Positions 28,156-36,509 of a stretch of DNA of 64,000 bases are shown piece after piece. How positions within the stretch are numbered: the first letter of the stretch is position 1; each line of letters starts with the position of its first letter. The DNA comes from Caulobacter radicis (lineage in GTDB: Bacteria > Pseudomonadota > Alphaproteobacteria > Caulobacterales > Caulobacteraceae). The stretch covers positions 186,001 to 250,000 of the forward strand of contig NZ_QDKO01000010.1 in NCBI RefSeq assembly GCF_003094615.1, given 5' to 3'. The position numbers and the translations under genes were made by a program. A model generated the notes under the pieces. The model saw only the letters and a list, made by a program, of their open reading frames with translations, had not been told where the DNA came from and made no database searches.

Positions 28156-28968
28156 ATGGCTTACGACGTGCTGGAAGTGAAGCCGATGACCCGCCGGATC
28201 GGCGCCGAGGTGTTCGGCGTCGACCTGGGCCAGCCGCTGTCGAACCGGCAGTTCGAGGAGCTGCACCGGGCCCTGACCCAGTACCAGGTGCTGTTCTTCC
28301 GCGATCAGCAGATGACCCACGACGCCCACAAGGCGCTGGGCCGCAAGTTCGGGCCGCTGGCCATCCATTCGGGCGTGCCGGGCCTGGCCGACCACCCCGA
28401 GGTCGTGGCCATCCACGCCGACGAGAACTCCAAGTTCGTGGCCGGCGAGAGCTGGCACTCCGACCTGACCTGCGATCCCGAACCGCCCCTGGGCAGCATC
28501 CTGCACATGCCCATCGTGCCCGACGACGGCGGCGACACCGTCTTCGCCAGCATGTACGCGGCCTACGACACGCTGTCGGACCGGATGAAGGCCTATCTGG
28601 AGGGGCTGACCGCCGTCCACGACGCCAACCCGATCTACAAGGCGCTGTTTCCCGACATCGACCGGCAGTACAACCGCACCGCCCATCCGGTGGTGCGCAC
28701 CCATCCGGTCAGCGGCCGCAAGAGCGTGTTCGTCAATCCGTCCTACACCACCCACATCGTCGGCCTGCCCAAGGCCGAAAGCGCGGCGATCCTTTCCTAT
28801 CTCTACCACCACGCCGGCAACCCGGACTTCCAGGTGCGCTTCCGCTGGCGGCCCAATTCGGTGGCCTTCTGGGACAACCGCTGCACCTGGCACCAGGCGA
28901 TCTGGGACTATTTCCCCGACGTGCGCTCGGGCTTCCGGGTGACCATCGCGGGCGACCGGCCGGTTTAA
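28156..28968 (+). CDS. TauD/TfdA-family Fe(II)/2-oxoglutarate dioxygenase
   Basis: The 270-residue protein carries the 2-His-1-carboxylate motif: HSD in GESWHSDLTC and the distal His in CTWHQAIWDYFPDVRSGFRVT, whose Arg binds 2-oxoglutarate. Other family segments are FFRDQQMTHDAH and HPVVRTHPVSGRKSVFVNP. Family members hydroxylate taurine, aryloxyacetates and other acids, often releasing the heteroatom group. It closes the catabolic operon, eleven bases after the reductase. A second, different TauD gene lies in the 59 kb cluster. Confidence 0.92.
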   Translation: MAYDVLEVKPMTRRIGAEVFGVDLGQPLSNRQFEELHRALTQYQVLFFRDQQMTHDAHKALGRKFGPLAIHSGVPGLADHPEVVAIHADENSKFVAGESWHSDLTCDPEPPLGSILHMPIVPDDGGDTVFASMYAAYDTLSDRMKAYLEGLTAVHDANPIYKALFPDIDRQYNRTAHPVVRTHPVSGRKSVFVNPSYTTHIVGLPKAESAAILSYLYHHAGNPDFQVRFRWRPNSVAFWDNRCTWHQAIWDYFPDVRSGFRVTIAGDRPV

Positions 28969-28972
28969 AGAT

Positions 28973-29108
28973 GCTCCCCCTGAAGGGGGAGCTGTCTGAA
29001 GGGGGAGCTGTCGCGGAGCGACTGAGGGGGAAGGCGGTCAGCTTCAGCGGAAGCTGAAAACGTCCCCCCTCCGGCCCTCCGAGCCACCTCCCCCTTCAGG
29101 GGGAGGAT
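28973..29108. repeat. Class A intergenic inverted repeat with internal duplication
   Basis: Begins GCTCCCCCTGAAGGGGGAGC and repeats the GAAGGGGGAGCTGTC segment immediately, a short tandem duplication not seen in the other copies. It ends CCTCCCCCTTCAGGGGGAGG. It follows the catabolic operon. Confidence 0.88.
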
Positions 29109-29167
29109 CTTGTTGACCCGGCCATCCGTCTCGTCGTTGATGCACGCCTGGGTTCTAGGGGCTTTCG

Positions 29168-29320
29168 ATGACGAAAAAGGGTGGCGTGGGCTTTGTCCTG
29201 GGCGTGTGCGGCGGGATCATCTTCGGCGCGCTGATCGACAACATGGCCATCGGCCTGATCCTGGGCTTCGCGGTCGGCTTTGGCCTGATCAAGCTGGGCG
29301 GCAAGAAGGCCTCTGAATAG
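29168..29320 (+). CDS. Small glycine-zipper membrane protein, 50 aa
   Basis: A 50-residue reading frame MTKKGGVGFVLGVCGGIIFG ... GFGLIKLGGKKASE. It has two hydrophobic segments joined at ALIDNMAIG, with small-residue repeats (GxxxG) and positive ends (TKK, KK). The codon use and third-position GC match neighbouring genes, and GGGGCTTTCG precedes the ATG. Glycine-zipper peptides often oligomerise in the inner membrane. No family recognised. Confidence 0.6.
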   Translation: MTKKGGVGFVLGVCGGIIFGALIDNMAIGLILGFAVGFGLIKLGGKKASE

Positions 29321-29323
29321 GCC

Positions 29324-30073
29324 CTAGTTCCTGCGGAAGTCGGCCGTGCGCTTGCCCATGAAGGCGGCGATGGCCTCCCGGTGGTCGCCGCTGGCGATCA
29401 GGGCCGGCAGTTCCTCCTCCACATAGGCCTTGCCGTCGATCACCCGCTTGGTGGCCTCGACGGCCAGCGGCGCGCGCGACGATATGGCCTCGGCCAGCTT
29501 CATGGCCTCGCGCAGCAGCGTGCCGGGCGTATGGACCGCCGTGACGATGCCGTCGAACAGGGCCCGGGCGGCGTCGAACCGGGCGCCGGTCAAGAGGTGG
29601 GCCTTGGCCCGCGCGGCGCCGATCAGCCGGGGCAGGCGCGTGGCCGAGGCCACCAGGCCGATGTTCACCCCCGAGGCGGCGAAGGTCGCCCGGTCGCTGG
29701 CCAGGCGGATGTCGCAGGCCAGGGCCAGTTCCAGCCCGCCGCCGAAGCACCAGCCGTCGACGGCGGCGATGGTCGGCACCCGCAGGGCCTCGACCCAGTC
29801 CATCAGCCGGTTGAAGTCCTCGACCGCCGCCAGGGCGCCGTCGCCGCGCACGGCCGCCTCGCGCAGGTCGTCGCCGGCGCAGAACACCCCGCCCCGGCCG
29901 GTCAGCACCACCGCGCGCACGTCGTCGTCGGTGGCGATCTCGTCCAGCGCCCGGACCAGCTGGGCGCGCAGGGCAAGGCCCAGCGCATTGGCCGGCGGGG
30001 CGTCCAGCTCCAGTAGGATGATGGAGCCCGTGGGGCGCGAGACGTGAAGCATCGGCGGGATCGTCGGCGTCAT
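29324..30073 (-). CDS. Enoyl-CoA hydratase/isomerase-family protein
   Basis: The 249-residue protein has the crotonase fold motifs: NALGLALRAQLVRALDEI, VVLTGRGGVFCAGDDLRE (oxyanion hole), VDGWCFGGGLELALACDIRLAS (second oxyanion residue) and GLVASATRLPRLIGAARA. Of the two usual acidic catalytic residues the first is replaced by Gly/Leu around GLVAS, so activity may be isomerase- or hydrolase-like. The start is ATG 30073 with GAGG eight bases upstream. It diverges from ccr, so it may serve acyl-CoA metabolism. Confidence 0.88.
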   Translation of the reverse strand: MTPTIPPMLHVSRPTGSIILLELDAPPANALGLALRAQLVRALDEIATDDDVRAVVLTGRGGVFCAGDDLREAAVRGDGALAAVEDFNRLMDWVEALRVPTIAAVDGWCFGGGLELALACDIRLASDRATFAASGVNIGLVASATRLPRLIGAARAKAHLLTGARFDAARALFDGIVTAVHTPGTLLREAMKLAEAISSRAPLAVEATKRVIDGKAYVEEELPALIASGDHREAIAAFMGKRTADFRRN

Positions 30074-30100
30074 GGACGCAACCTCGCCCGACACGTCGAG

Positions 30101-30170
30101 AATGGGAAGCGCGCAACCTGTGGAAGGATGGGTCGTTTCATTCGCAACCATGTTGCGACGCACAAGGATT
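30101..30170. promoter_or_regulatory. Divergent control region of the hydratase gene and ccr with a perfect palindrome
   Basis: TCGCAAC-CAT-GTTGCGA is a perfect 7-3-7 inverted repeat at 30142-30158, suited to a dimeric regulator (TetR- or XRE-type). Next to it, GCGCAACCTGTGGAA (30111-30125) is identical to a block upstream of obg. In Methylorubrum, ccr is controlled by a TetR-type protein (CcrR) binding a palindrome. Confidence 0.5.
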
Positions 30171-30351
30171 CCGCTTGCCAGATCGGAAGCCTTGTCTCAG
30201 CCTCGCCCGTACCGGCCTGCCGAGCGTGGCTGGAGAACACGATAAGAACGACGGTCCGGCGGCGCATTTTTCCCACGCGTCGCACCGTACCGCGGAGCGC
30301 AAACAGCCACTACGGCGTTCATGTTGCAGCGCCGAAGAGCCGGGGAGTGAG

Positions 30352-31632
30352 ATGACGACCGCGACCCTCGAGACCGCCGCGTCTCCCGTCAAGGACCTGT
30401 ACGAGATCGGCGAGATCCCGCCGCCGTTCCATGTGCCCAAGTCGATGTACGCCTGGACGATCCGCAAGGAACGCCACGGCCCGCCGGGCTCGGCCATGCA
30501 GGTCGAGGTGGTGCCCACCTGGGAGATCGGCGAGGACGAGGTGCTGGTCCTCGTGATGGCCGCCGGCGTCAACTACAACGGCATCTGGGCCGCCCTGGGC
30601 GAGCCGATCAGCCCGCTCGACGGCCACAAGCATCCGTTCCACATCGCCGGCTCCGACGCCTCGGGCATCGTCTGGGCGGTAGGCGCCAAGGTGAAGCGCT
30701 GGAAGCTGGGCGACGAGGTCGTCATCCACTGTAACCAGGACGACGGCGACGACGAGGAGTGCAACGGCGGCGACCCGATGTACTCGTCCAGCCAGCGTAT
30801 CTGGGGCTACGAGACGCCGGACGGCAGCTTCGCCCAGTTCTGCCGGGTGCAATCCCGTCAATTGATGCCGCGTCCCCGCCACCTGACCTGGGAAGAGGCG
30901 GCCTGCTACACCCTGACCCTGGCCACGGCCTACCGCATGCTGTTCGGCCACAAGCCGCATGAGCTGAAGCCCGGCCAGAACGTGCTGGTCTGGGGCGCCT
31001 CGGGCGGGCTGGGCGTCTTCGCCGTGCAGCTGGCGGCGGTCGCGGGCGCCAACGCCATCGGCGTGGTCAGCGACGACGACAAGCGCGAGTTCGTGCTGTC
31101 GATGGGCGCCAAGGCGGTGCTGAACCGCAAGGAATTCAACTGCTGGGGCCAACTGCCCAAGGTCAACGGCCCCGAGTTCGCCGACTACATGAAGGAGAGC
31201 CGCAAGTTCGGCAAAGCCATCTGGCAGATCACCGGCAACCGCGACGTCGACCTGGTCTTCGAGCACCCCGGGGAGTCGACCTTTCCGGTGTCGGTGTTCG
31301 TGGTCAAGCGCGGCGGCATGGTCGCCATCTGCGCCGGCACCAGCGGCTTCAACCTGACCATGGACGCGCGGTTCCTGTGGATGCGCCAGAAGCGCGTGCA
31401 GGGGTCCCACTTCGCCAACCTGATGCAGGCCAGCGCCGCCAACCAGCTGGTCATCGACCGCCGCGTCGATCCCTGCCTGTCGGAAGTGTTCCCGTGGGAC
31501 CAGATCCCCGCCGCCCACGAGAAGATGCTGGCCAACCAGCACCTGCCCGGCAACATGGGCGTGCTGGTCTGCGCCCAGCGGCCCGGCCTGCGCACTTTCG
31601 AAGAGGTGCAGGAGCTGAGCGGGGAGGGGTGA
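30352..31632 (+). CDS. ccr: Crotonyl-CoA carboxylase/reductase
   Basis: Ccr reduces crotonyl-CoA with NADPH and fixes CO2 to give ethylmalonyl-CoA, the key step of the ethylmalonyl-CoA pathway. The 426-residue protein is full length. Diagnostic segments are AAGVNYNGIWAALGEPIS, CNQDDGDDEECNGGDPMYSS, RIWGYETPDGSFAQFCRVQ, the nucleotide-binding VWGASGGLGVFAVQL, and DVDLVFEHPGESTFPVSVFV followed by VQGSHFANLMQA with the conserved His. These distinguish Ccr from ordinary MDR reductases. ATG 30352 is preceded by GGGGAG. Confidence 0.96.
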   Translation: MTTATLETAASPVKDLYEIGEIPPPFHVPKSMYAWTIRKERHGPPGSAMQVEVVPTWEIGEDEVLVLVMAAGVNYNGIWAALGEPISPLDGHKHPFHIAGSDASGIVWAVGAKVKRWKLGDEVVIHCNQDDGDDEECNGGDPMYSSSQRIWGYETPDGSFAQFCRVQSRQLMPRPRHLTWEEAACYTLTLATAYRMLFGHKPHELKPGQNVLVWGASGGLGVFAVQLAAVAGANAIGVVSDDDKREFVLSMGAKAVLNRKEFNCWGQLPKVNGPEFADYMKESRKFGKAIWQITGNRDVDLVFEHPGESTFPVSVFVVKRGGMVAICAGTSGFNLTMDARFLWMRQKRVQGSHFANLMQASAANQLVIDRRVDPCLSEVFPWDQIPAAHEKMLANQHLPGNMGVLVCAQRPGLRTFEEVQELSGEG

Positions 31633-31727
31633 GCGCATGGAAACGGGGGAACGCAGCGTCTGCATGCAAGACGCCGGCCCGGAACCAGGGTCTCTTCCCT
31701 TCAGTTTCGAGACCGAAGGAGTGCGCC

Positions 31728-31967
31728 ATGACCGACATCACCTACACCATCGTCGAGCACGACGGCGGCTGGGCCTACAAGCTGGGCGACGTGTTTTCGG
31801 AGACCTTCCGTAGTCACGACGCCGCCCTGGCCGCGGCCAAGCGCGCGGCCGGCGAGCAGAAGGTGGCGGGCGATACGGTCGGCATCACCTACGAGGACGA
31901 CCGCGGCCAGTGGCGCGAGGAGCTGTCCGACGGCCATGACCGTCCGACAACGCACGTGAAGGGCTGA
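31728..31967 (+). CDS. DUF2188 domain-containing protein
   Basis: The 79-residue protein has the DUF2188 pattern: YTIVEHDGGWAYKLGDVFSE, SHDAALAAAKRAAGEQK, then a strand with TYEDDRGQWREE. The domain is a small alpha/beta fold found in short bacterial proteins with no known activity. GAAGGAG precedes the ATG. It is read in the same direction as ccr, 95 bases downstream, perhaps independently. Confidence 0.82.
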   Translation: MTDITYTIVEHDGGWAYKLGDVFSETFRSHDAALAAAKRAAGEQKVAGDTVGITYEDDRGQWREELSDGHDRPTTHVKG

Positions 31968-31987
31968 GGCCCTTCCCCTTCCAGTCT

Positions 31988-32123
31988 CCCGTCATTCCCG
32001 CCCTTGTGGCGGGAACCCCTCTGTCGGCCGCAAGTGCGGATGGGGCGGACTGCTGAGCAGTCCGCTCGCGCTTCACGTGCGAGCGGACCCAGGGTTTCCC
32101 GCCACAAGGGCGGGAATGACGGG
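31988..32123. repeat. Class B intergenic inverted repeat
   Basis: Arms CCCGTCATTCCCGCCCTTGT and ACAAGGGCGGGAATGACGGG with an inner hairpin GCGGACTGCTGAGCAGTCCGC. The inner hairpin matches that of the 15698 copy except for its loop, showing the whole unit moved as one element. Confidence 0.9.
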
Positions 32124-32236
32124 AGGGTAGGGAATAGGCAGGTTCTATTTTCGATCCGTCACGTATCGAAATTGCTCTTGGCAACCTCGCCGCCCCGTCG
32201 CACAGTCGTCGCCCTGAACATCGGCGGAGGGGCGTC

Positions 32237-33703
32237 ATGGGGTGGAAGAGCAAGGTCGCGCTGGGCGCGGTCGGCGTGGTCGCGGTGCTGGCCGGGGTGG
32301 TGGTCGTGCGGACCGTCACGTTCAAGCCGCCGGCCCAGGCGGGCGAGGTTCCGCTGGCCGCCGCGCGCCCGTTCGACGCCGCCCGGGCCGCCGCCCACCT
32401 GGGCGAGGCGATCCGCTTCCAGACCGTCAGCCACCAGAACGCCGCCGACAACGACCTTTCCCAATGGGACGCCCTGCACGGCTGGCTGCAGGCGACCTAT
32501 CCGGCCGCCCACAAGGCCATGACCCGCGAGGTCGTCGGCGGCCACGCCCTGATCTACACGTGGAAGGGCTCGGACCCGGCGCTGCCGCCGCTGGTGCTGA
32601 TGGCCCACCAGGACGTGGTGCCGGTGACGCCCGGCACCGAAAAGGACTGGAAGCATCCGCCGTTCGCCGGCGTGGTGGCCGACGGCGCGGTCTGGGGACG
32701 CGGCGCGATCGACGACAAGGGCTCGCTGATCGGCCTCTTCGAGGCGGTCGACGGCCTGGCGGCCGGCGGCTTTTCGCCCAAGCGCACCGTGATCATCGCC
32801 AGCGGTCATGACGAGGAGGTCGGCGGGGCCGGCGCCCGGGCCGTGGCCGCCACGCTGAAGGCCCGGGGCGTCAAGGCCTGGTTCGTGCTCGACGAGGGCA
32901 TGGTGGTGGTGGCCGACAATCCGGTCACCCAAGGTCCGGCCGCGATCATCGGCGTCGCCGAGAAGGGCTATGGCACGCTCAAGGTCACCGCGCCGGCGCC
33001 CGGCGGCCACTCCTCGACCCCTCCGCCGCAGACCGGCGTCACCACCCTGGCCCGCGCCGTGCTGGCCATCGCCGACCATCCGCACCCGATGAAGTTCGAG
33101 GGCCCTGGCGCCGACATGCTGAAGTCGCTGGCCCCCAGCGCCTCGCCGACGGTGAAGATGGCGGCCGCCAACAGCTGGCTGTTCTCGCCGCTGCTGGTCC
33201 AGCAGACGGCCAAGTCGCCGGCCGGGGCGGCCATGCTGCACACCACCATCGCGCCGACCATGCTGAAGGGCTCGCCCAAGGAGAACGTGCTGCCCCAGGA
33301 CGCCACGGCCTGGATCAACTACCGCATCGCGCCGGGCGACAGCTCGACCGCCGTCATGGCCCGGGCCAAGGACGCGGTGGGCGACCTGCCGGTGCAATTG
33401 GCCTGGGAACGGCAGCTGAACGAACCCTCGCCGGTGTCGTCGACGACGTCGGAGGGCTGGAAGACCCTGGCCTCGCTGGCCGGGAACGAGAGCGGCGCCC
33501 CGGTCGCGCCGGGCCTCGTCATCGCCGCCACCGACAGCCGCTTCATGTCGCCGATCGCCGACGACATCTACCGCTTCCAGCCGATCACCCTGTCGATGGA
33601 CGGCACCAAGATGATCCACGGCACCAACGAGCACATGACCCTGGCCAACCTGGAAGAGATGGTGCGGTTCTATCAGCGGCTGGTGGAGACGGCGGGGCGA
33701 TGA
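32237..33703 (+). CDS. M20-family carboxypeptidase-like peptidase, membrane-anchored
   Basis: The 488-residue protein has an N-terminal membrane anchor (VALGAVGVVAVLAGVVVV). The M20 signature is complete: LVLMAHQDVVPVTPGTEKDW, AVWGRGAIDDKGSLIGLFEA, ASGHDEEVGGAGAR, VVADNPVTQGPAA, and a late MIHGTNEHMT. The layout is that of PM20D1/Cps1-type enzymes, which hydrolyse or condense N-acyl amino acids. It would act at the periplasmic side of the inner membrane. GGAGGGGCGTC precedes ATG 32237. Confidence 0.9.
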   Translation: MGWKSKVALGAVGVVAVLAGVVVVRTVTFKPPAQAGEVPLAAARPFDAARAAAHLGEAIRFQTVSHQNAADNDLSQWDALHGWLQATYPAAHKAMTREVVGGHALIYTWKGSDPALPPLVLMAHQDVVPVTPGTEKDWKHPPFAGVVADGAVWGRGAIDDKGSLIGLFEAVDGLAAGGFSPKRTVIIASGHDEEVGGAGARAVAATLKARGVKAWFVLDEGMVVVADNPVTQGPAAIIGVAEKGYGTLKVTAPAPGGHSSTPPPQTGVTTLARAVLAIADHPHPMKFEGPGADMLKSLAPSASPTVKMAAANSWLFSPLLVQQTAKSPAGAAMLHTTIAPTMLKGSPKENVLPQDATAWINYRIAPGDSSTAVMARAKDAVGDLPVQLAWERQLNEPSPVSSTTSEGWKTLASLAGNESGAPVAPGLVIAATDSRFMSPIADDIYRFQPITLSMDGTKMIHGTNEHMTLANLEEMVRFYQRLVETAGR

Positions 33704-33711
33704 CTTCCATT

Positions 33712-33745
33712 CCGTAAGACCCCCGCTTTCGCGGGGATTTTACGG
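33712..33745 (+). terminator. Rho-independent terminator after the M20 peptidase
   Basis: CCCCGC-TTTC-GCGGGG hairpin followed by ATTTT, with outer arms CCGTAA/TTACGG extending the stem, so it could work in both directions. Confidence 0.8.
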
Positions 33746-33798
33746 GTAAGGGGTCTCACGGTCTTAAAACCGGGGCGGACTGACGCTAGAACCGCCCA

Positions 33799-34908
33799 AT
33801 GCCCGCAGACGACGCTCCCGCCGCGACCAAGACCGCCAAGGCCCCGCCCGCCAAGTTCGGCAAGGGCTTCCTGTTCGACGCCTGGTACTATGCGGCCCTG
33901 TCGCGCGAGGTGAAGACCGGCAAGCTGGTCCGCTACGAGATCCTGGGCGAGCCGGTGCTGGTCAGCCGGGGCAAGGACGGCAAGGTGTTCGCCATCCGCG
34001 ACGTCTGCCCGCACCGCGCCGCGCCCCTTTCCGGCGGCAAGCTGACGCAGGAGGCCGACGGCCGGTCCAGCGTCGAGTGCCCGTATCACGGCTGGCGGTT
34101 CGGCTCGGACGGGGTCTGCGCCTCGATCCCGTCGCTTACCTCCGACCAGAGCCTCGAGGTCTCGCGCATCCGCGTGCGGCGCTATCCGGCGGCCGAGAGC
34201 CAGGGGATGGTGTTCGTCTGGATCAGCGGCGATCCGCGCTTCGACGGCGATCCGACTGAGCCGCCGCCGTCCTTCCCCGGCGTGGTCGGCGGCGACGCCA
34301 AGATCGTCGACTCGATGATCTTCGAGACCCACATGGACCACGCGGTGGTCGGCCTGATGGACCCCACCCACGCGCCCTATGTGCACGAGGCCTGGTGGGC
34401 CCGCTCGTCCAAGCGCCAGTCGGAGAAGACCAAGGTCTTCGCACCGTCTCCCGAGGGCTTCGTCATGCGCCGTCACGGCCGCAGCAAGGCCAACCGCCTG
34501 TACGACATCCTTGGCGGCGCGCCGGAGATCGAGATCACCTTCCGCCTGCCCGGCTATCGCTGGGAGCACATCGTGGTGGGCAAGCGTCAGGTGCTGGCCC
34601 TGACCTGCCTGACCCCGCTGACCGAGACCAGCACGCGGATCAGCCAGCTGATCTGGTCGGACCATCCGGTGATGATGCTGCGGGCCCTGATCGCCCCCTT
34701 CGCCCGCGAGTTCCTGCGCCAGGACGGCCGCATGGTGAACCTGCAGAACGAGGGGCTGAAATACGACCCGGCCCTGATCTGGATCGACGACGCCGACACC
34801 CAGGCCAAGTGGTACCAGCAGCTGAAGCGCGAATGGACCGCCAGCCGCGCCGAGGGCCGGCCGTTCGTCAATCCGGTCAAGGAAACCACGCTGAAGTGGC
34901 GCAGCTGA
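33799..34908 (+). CDS. Rieske non-haem iron oxygenase, large subunit (vanillate demethylase-like)
   Basis: The 369-residue protein has a Rieske [2Fe-2S] centre (CPHRAAPLSGG ... CPYHGWRFGSDG, residues ~70-105) and a mononuclear iron site (ETHMDHAVVGLMDPTHAPYVH, with the bridging Asp and two His). The layout fits VanA-type O-demethylases and related ring hydroxylases. No dedicated reductase gene is nearby, so electrons must come from elsewhere. Start ATG 33799 lacks a strong Shine-Dalgarno. It overlaps the CPBP gene downstream. Confidence 0.92.
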   Translation: MPADDAPAATKTAKAPPAKFGKGFLFDAWYYAALSREVKTGKLVRYEILGEPVLVSRGKDGKVFAIRDVCPHRAAPLSGGKLTQEADGRSSVECPYHGWRFGSDGVCASIPSLTSDQSLEVSRIRVRRYPAAESQGMVFVWISGDPRFDGDPTEPPPSFPGVVGGDAKIVDSMIFETHMDHAVVGLMDPTHAPYVHEAWWARSSKRQSEKTKVFAPSPEGFVMRRHGRSKANRLYDILGGAPEIEITFRLPGYRWEHIVVGKRQVLALTCLTPLTETSTRISQLIWSDHPVMMLRALIAPFAREFLRQDGRMVNLQNEGLKYDPALIWIDDADTQAKWYQQLKREWTASRAEGRPFVNPVKETTLKWRS

Positions 34909-35408
34909 GCGTCGTTCAGCGGCGTCTCGTCGCCGTCCTGACGACCCTGCCCGACGCGGCCGGCTGGCGCTGGTGCGCCCTGGCGTCCGTGATCTGCGGC
35001 GCGGCGATGGCCGCCATCGGCTTTTCGACCGGCCTCTATCGGCTGACCGAAACCGCGCCCGGCCTGCCGCTGCGGCTTCTGACGGTGTGGATCGTCCCGG
35101 CGCTGGGCGAGGAGATCCCGTTCCGCGGCCTGCTGCTGCCCGGCCGCGACGAGACCCGCCGGCCGTGGCTGTGGGTCGCCGTCTCGACCGCGCTCTATGT
35201 CGCCTGGCATCCGTTCGAGACCCTGACCTTCCTGCCGCACGCCACGACCTTCCTGCGGTGGGACTTCCTGCTGTGCACCGCGATCCTGGGCCTTGCCTGC
35301 GCCCTGATGCGCCTGCGCACCGGCTCGCTGTGGCCGGCGGTGCTGCTGCACGGCGGCTTCGTGGTGCTGTGGCAGACCTGGCTGGGCGGGGTCAGCGCGC
35401 TGGGGTGA
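34896..35408 (+). CDS. CPBP-family intramembrane metalloprotease
   Basis: The 170-residue membrane protein has the CPBP/Abi motifs: ALGEEIPFRGLLLPGR (EExxxRG, metal-binding Glu pair), ALYVAWHPFET (His ligand) and VLLHGGFVVLW (second His). The family includes Rce1-like CAAX proteases and bacteriocin-immunity proteins. GTG 34896 is taken as start, overlapping the end of the Rieske gene by 13 bases. Its relation to the oxygenase is unclear. Confidence 0.82.
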   Translation: MAQLSVVQRRLVAVLTTLPDAAGWRWCALASVICGAAMAAIGFSTGLYRLTETAPGLPLRLLTVWIVPALGEEIPFRGLLLPGRDETRRPWLWVAVSTALYVAWHPFETLTFLPHATTFLRWDFLLCTAILGLACALMRLRTGSLWPAVLLHGGFVVLWQTWLGGVSALG

Positions 35409-35444
35409 GGGAGGGCGTGCTCCAATCCCGCCTTCCTTTTATCT

Positions 35445-35580
35445 CCCGTCATTCCCGCCCTTGTGGCGGGAACCCCTGCGTCCGCCCGCACGTGCAGCGC
35501 CAGCGGCGTGCTCGGCGCGCCGCCCTATCCGCCCTTGCGACTGAAAGAGAGGTTCCCGCCACAAGGGCGGGAATGACGGG
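35445..35580. repeat. Class B intergenic inverted repeat
   Basis: Arms CCCGTCATTCCCGCCCTTGT and ACAAGGGCGGGAATGACGGG. The inner part differs from the 15698 and 31988 copies and pairs poorly. Confidence 0.88.
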
Positions 35581-35604
35581 AGTGGAAGGGGGCAAACGCG
35601 AAAA

Positions 35605-35630
35605 CCCGCCTGGTCGGGGGACCAGGCGGG
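35605..35630 (-). terminator. Rho-independent terminator of the SH3/glycine-zipper gene
   Basis: Perfect 11-bp stem CCCGCCTGGTC/GACCAGGCGGG with GGGG loop. On the minus strand it is followed by TTTTCGC. Confidence 0.82.
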
Positions 35631-35682
35631 CTCGCACGGAGCGCGCGGGGACGGGGGTTGGGGAGCGCGCCCCGAACCTCGT

Positions 35683-36258
35683 TTAGGCGCGGTAGACGTA
35701 GGCGCTGGAGACGTAGCCGACGCCGACGCCGTTCTGGCCGACCAGGATCCACTTGCCGTCGCCGGTGCGGCCCAGGGCCTGGAAGGTCTCGCCGGCGACG
35801 ACCGAGCCGACGCGCTGGCCGCGGGTCGAGGCCGAGGCGCGCAGGTTCAGGGTCGAGCGGGCGACGTACTTGCCGGTGATCTTGGTCATCGGCGCGGAGT
35901 CGACGTTGTGCGAGATCTTGATGCCGTTGCTGGTCTTGTAGGAGCCGCCGACGTCGTTGGAGGCCTGCTTCTTCTGCATGCTGCAACCGACGTAGGAGCC
36001 GGTGCCCGCGCCGACCACGGCGCCGATGGCGGTGCCCGCGCCGCGCTCGTTCTTGGCCAGGTTCGAGCCGGCGACGGCGCCCAGCAGGCCGCCGATTACG
36101 GCGCCCGCTTCCTGCTTCTTGCCCGAGGCGTCGCAGCCGACGACGCCGCCCAGGCGCTGTTCGACGGCGTTGGCGGCCGGGGCCGAAGCCATGGTGAAGG
36201 CGGTGGCGGCGGCGGCGATGGTCAGGCCGATCGTCTTGATCTTGTTGGTCTTGTGCAT
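35683..36258 (-). CDS. Exported glycine-zipper and SH3 domain protein
   Basis: The 191-residue protein has a Sec signal (GLTIAAAATAFTMASAPAANA). A 17-kDa-antigen-like glycine-zipper segment follows (GAVIGGLLGAVAGSNLAKNE, RGAGTAIGAVVGAGTGSYVG) and then a bacterial SH3 domain (STLNLRASASTRGQRVGSVV, AGETFQALGRTGDGKWILVG, GYVSSAYVYRA). Such proteins bind peptidoglycan or sit in the outer membrane; here there is no lipobox. It is a single-gene unit closed by its own terminator. Confidence 0.87.
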   Translation of the reverse strand: MHKTNKIKTIGLTIAAAATAFTMASAPAANAVEQRLGGVVGCDASGKKQEAGAVIGGLLGAVAGSNLAKNERGAGTAIGAVVGAGTGSYVGCSMQKKQASNDVGGSYKTSNGIKISHNVDSAPMTKITGKYVARSTLNLRASASTRGQRVGSVVAGETFQALGRTGDGKWILVGQNGVGVGYVSSAYVYRA

Positions 36259-36509
36259 GGCGATAATCCTTCGTCCCTTTGAATTGGTCCGGAGCCGTCG
36301 GCCCCGTGAGACGCAACATCGCAGGCCGAAGCTGAACCGAGCCGTCAGGTCGTTCGACAGAATTCGTTCATGTTGGAATTTTTTCGAAACCCGGTTTGCG
36401 ACGCCTCGAAAGTCGTGGTGCGCAAATACACAACTATCGGACGCATTGTTGAGTTAGGATGCTTTGATGGCGCGGCCCGCAACCCCGCGTCGGGGAAGGG
36501 GACCGACCC

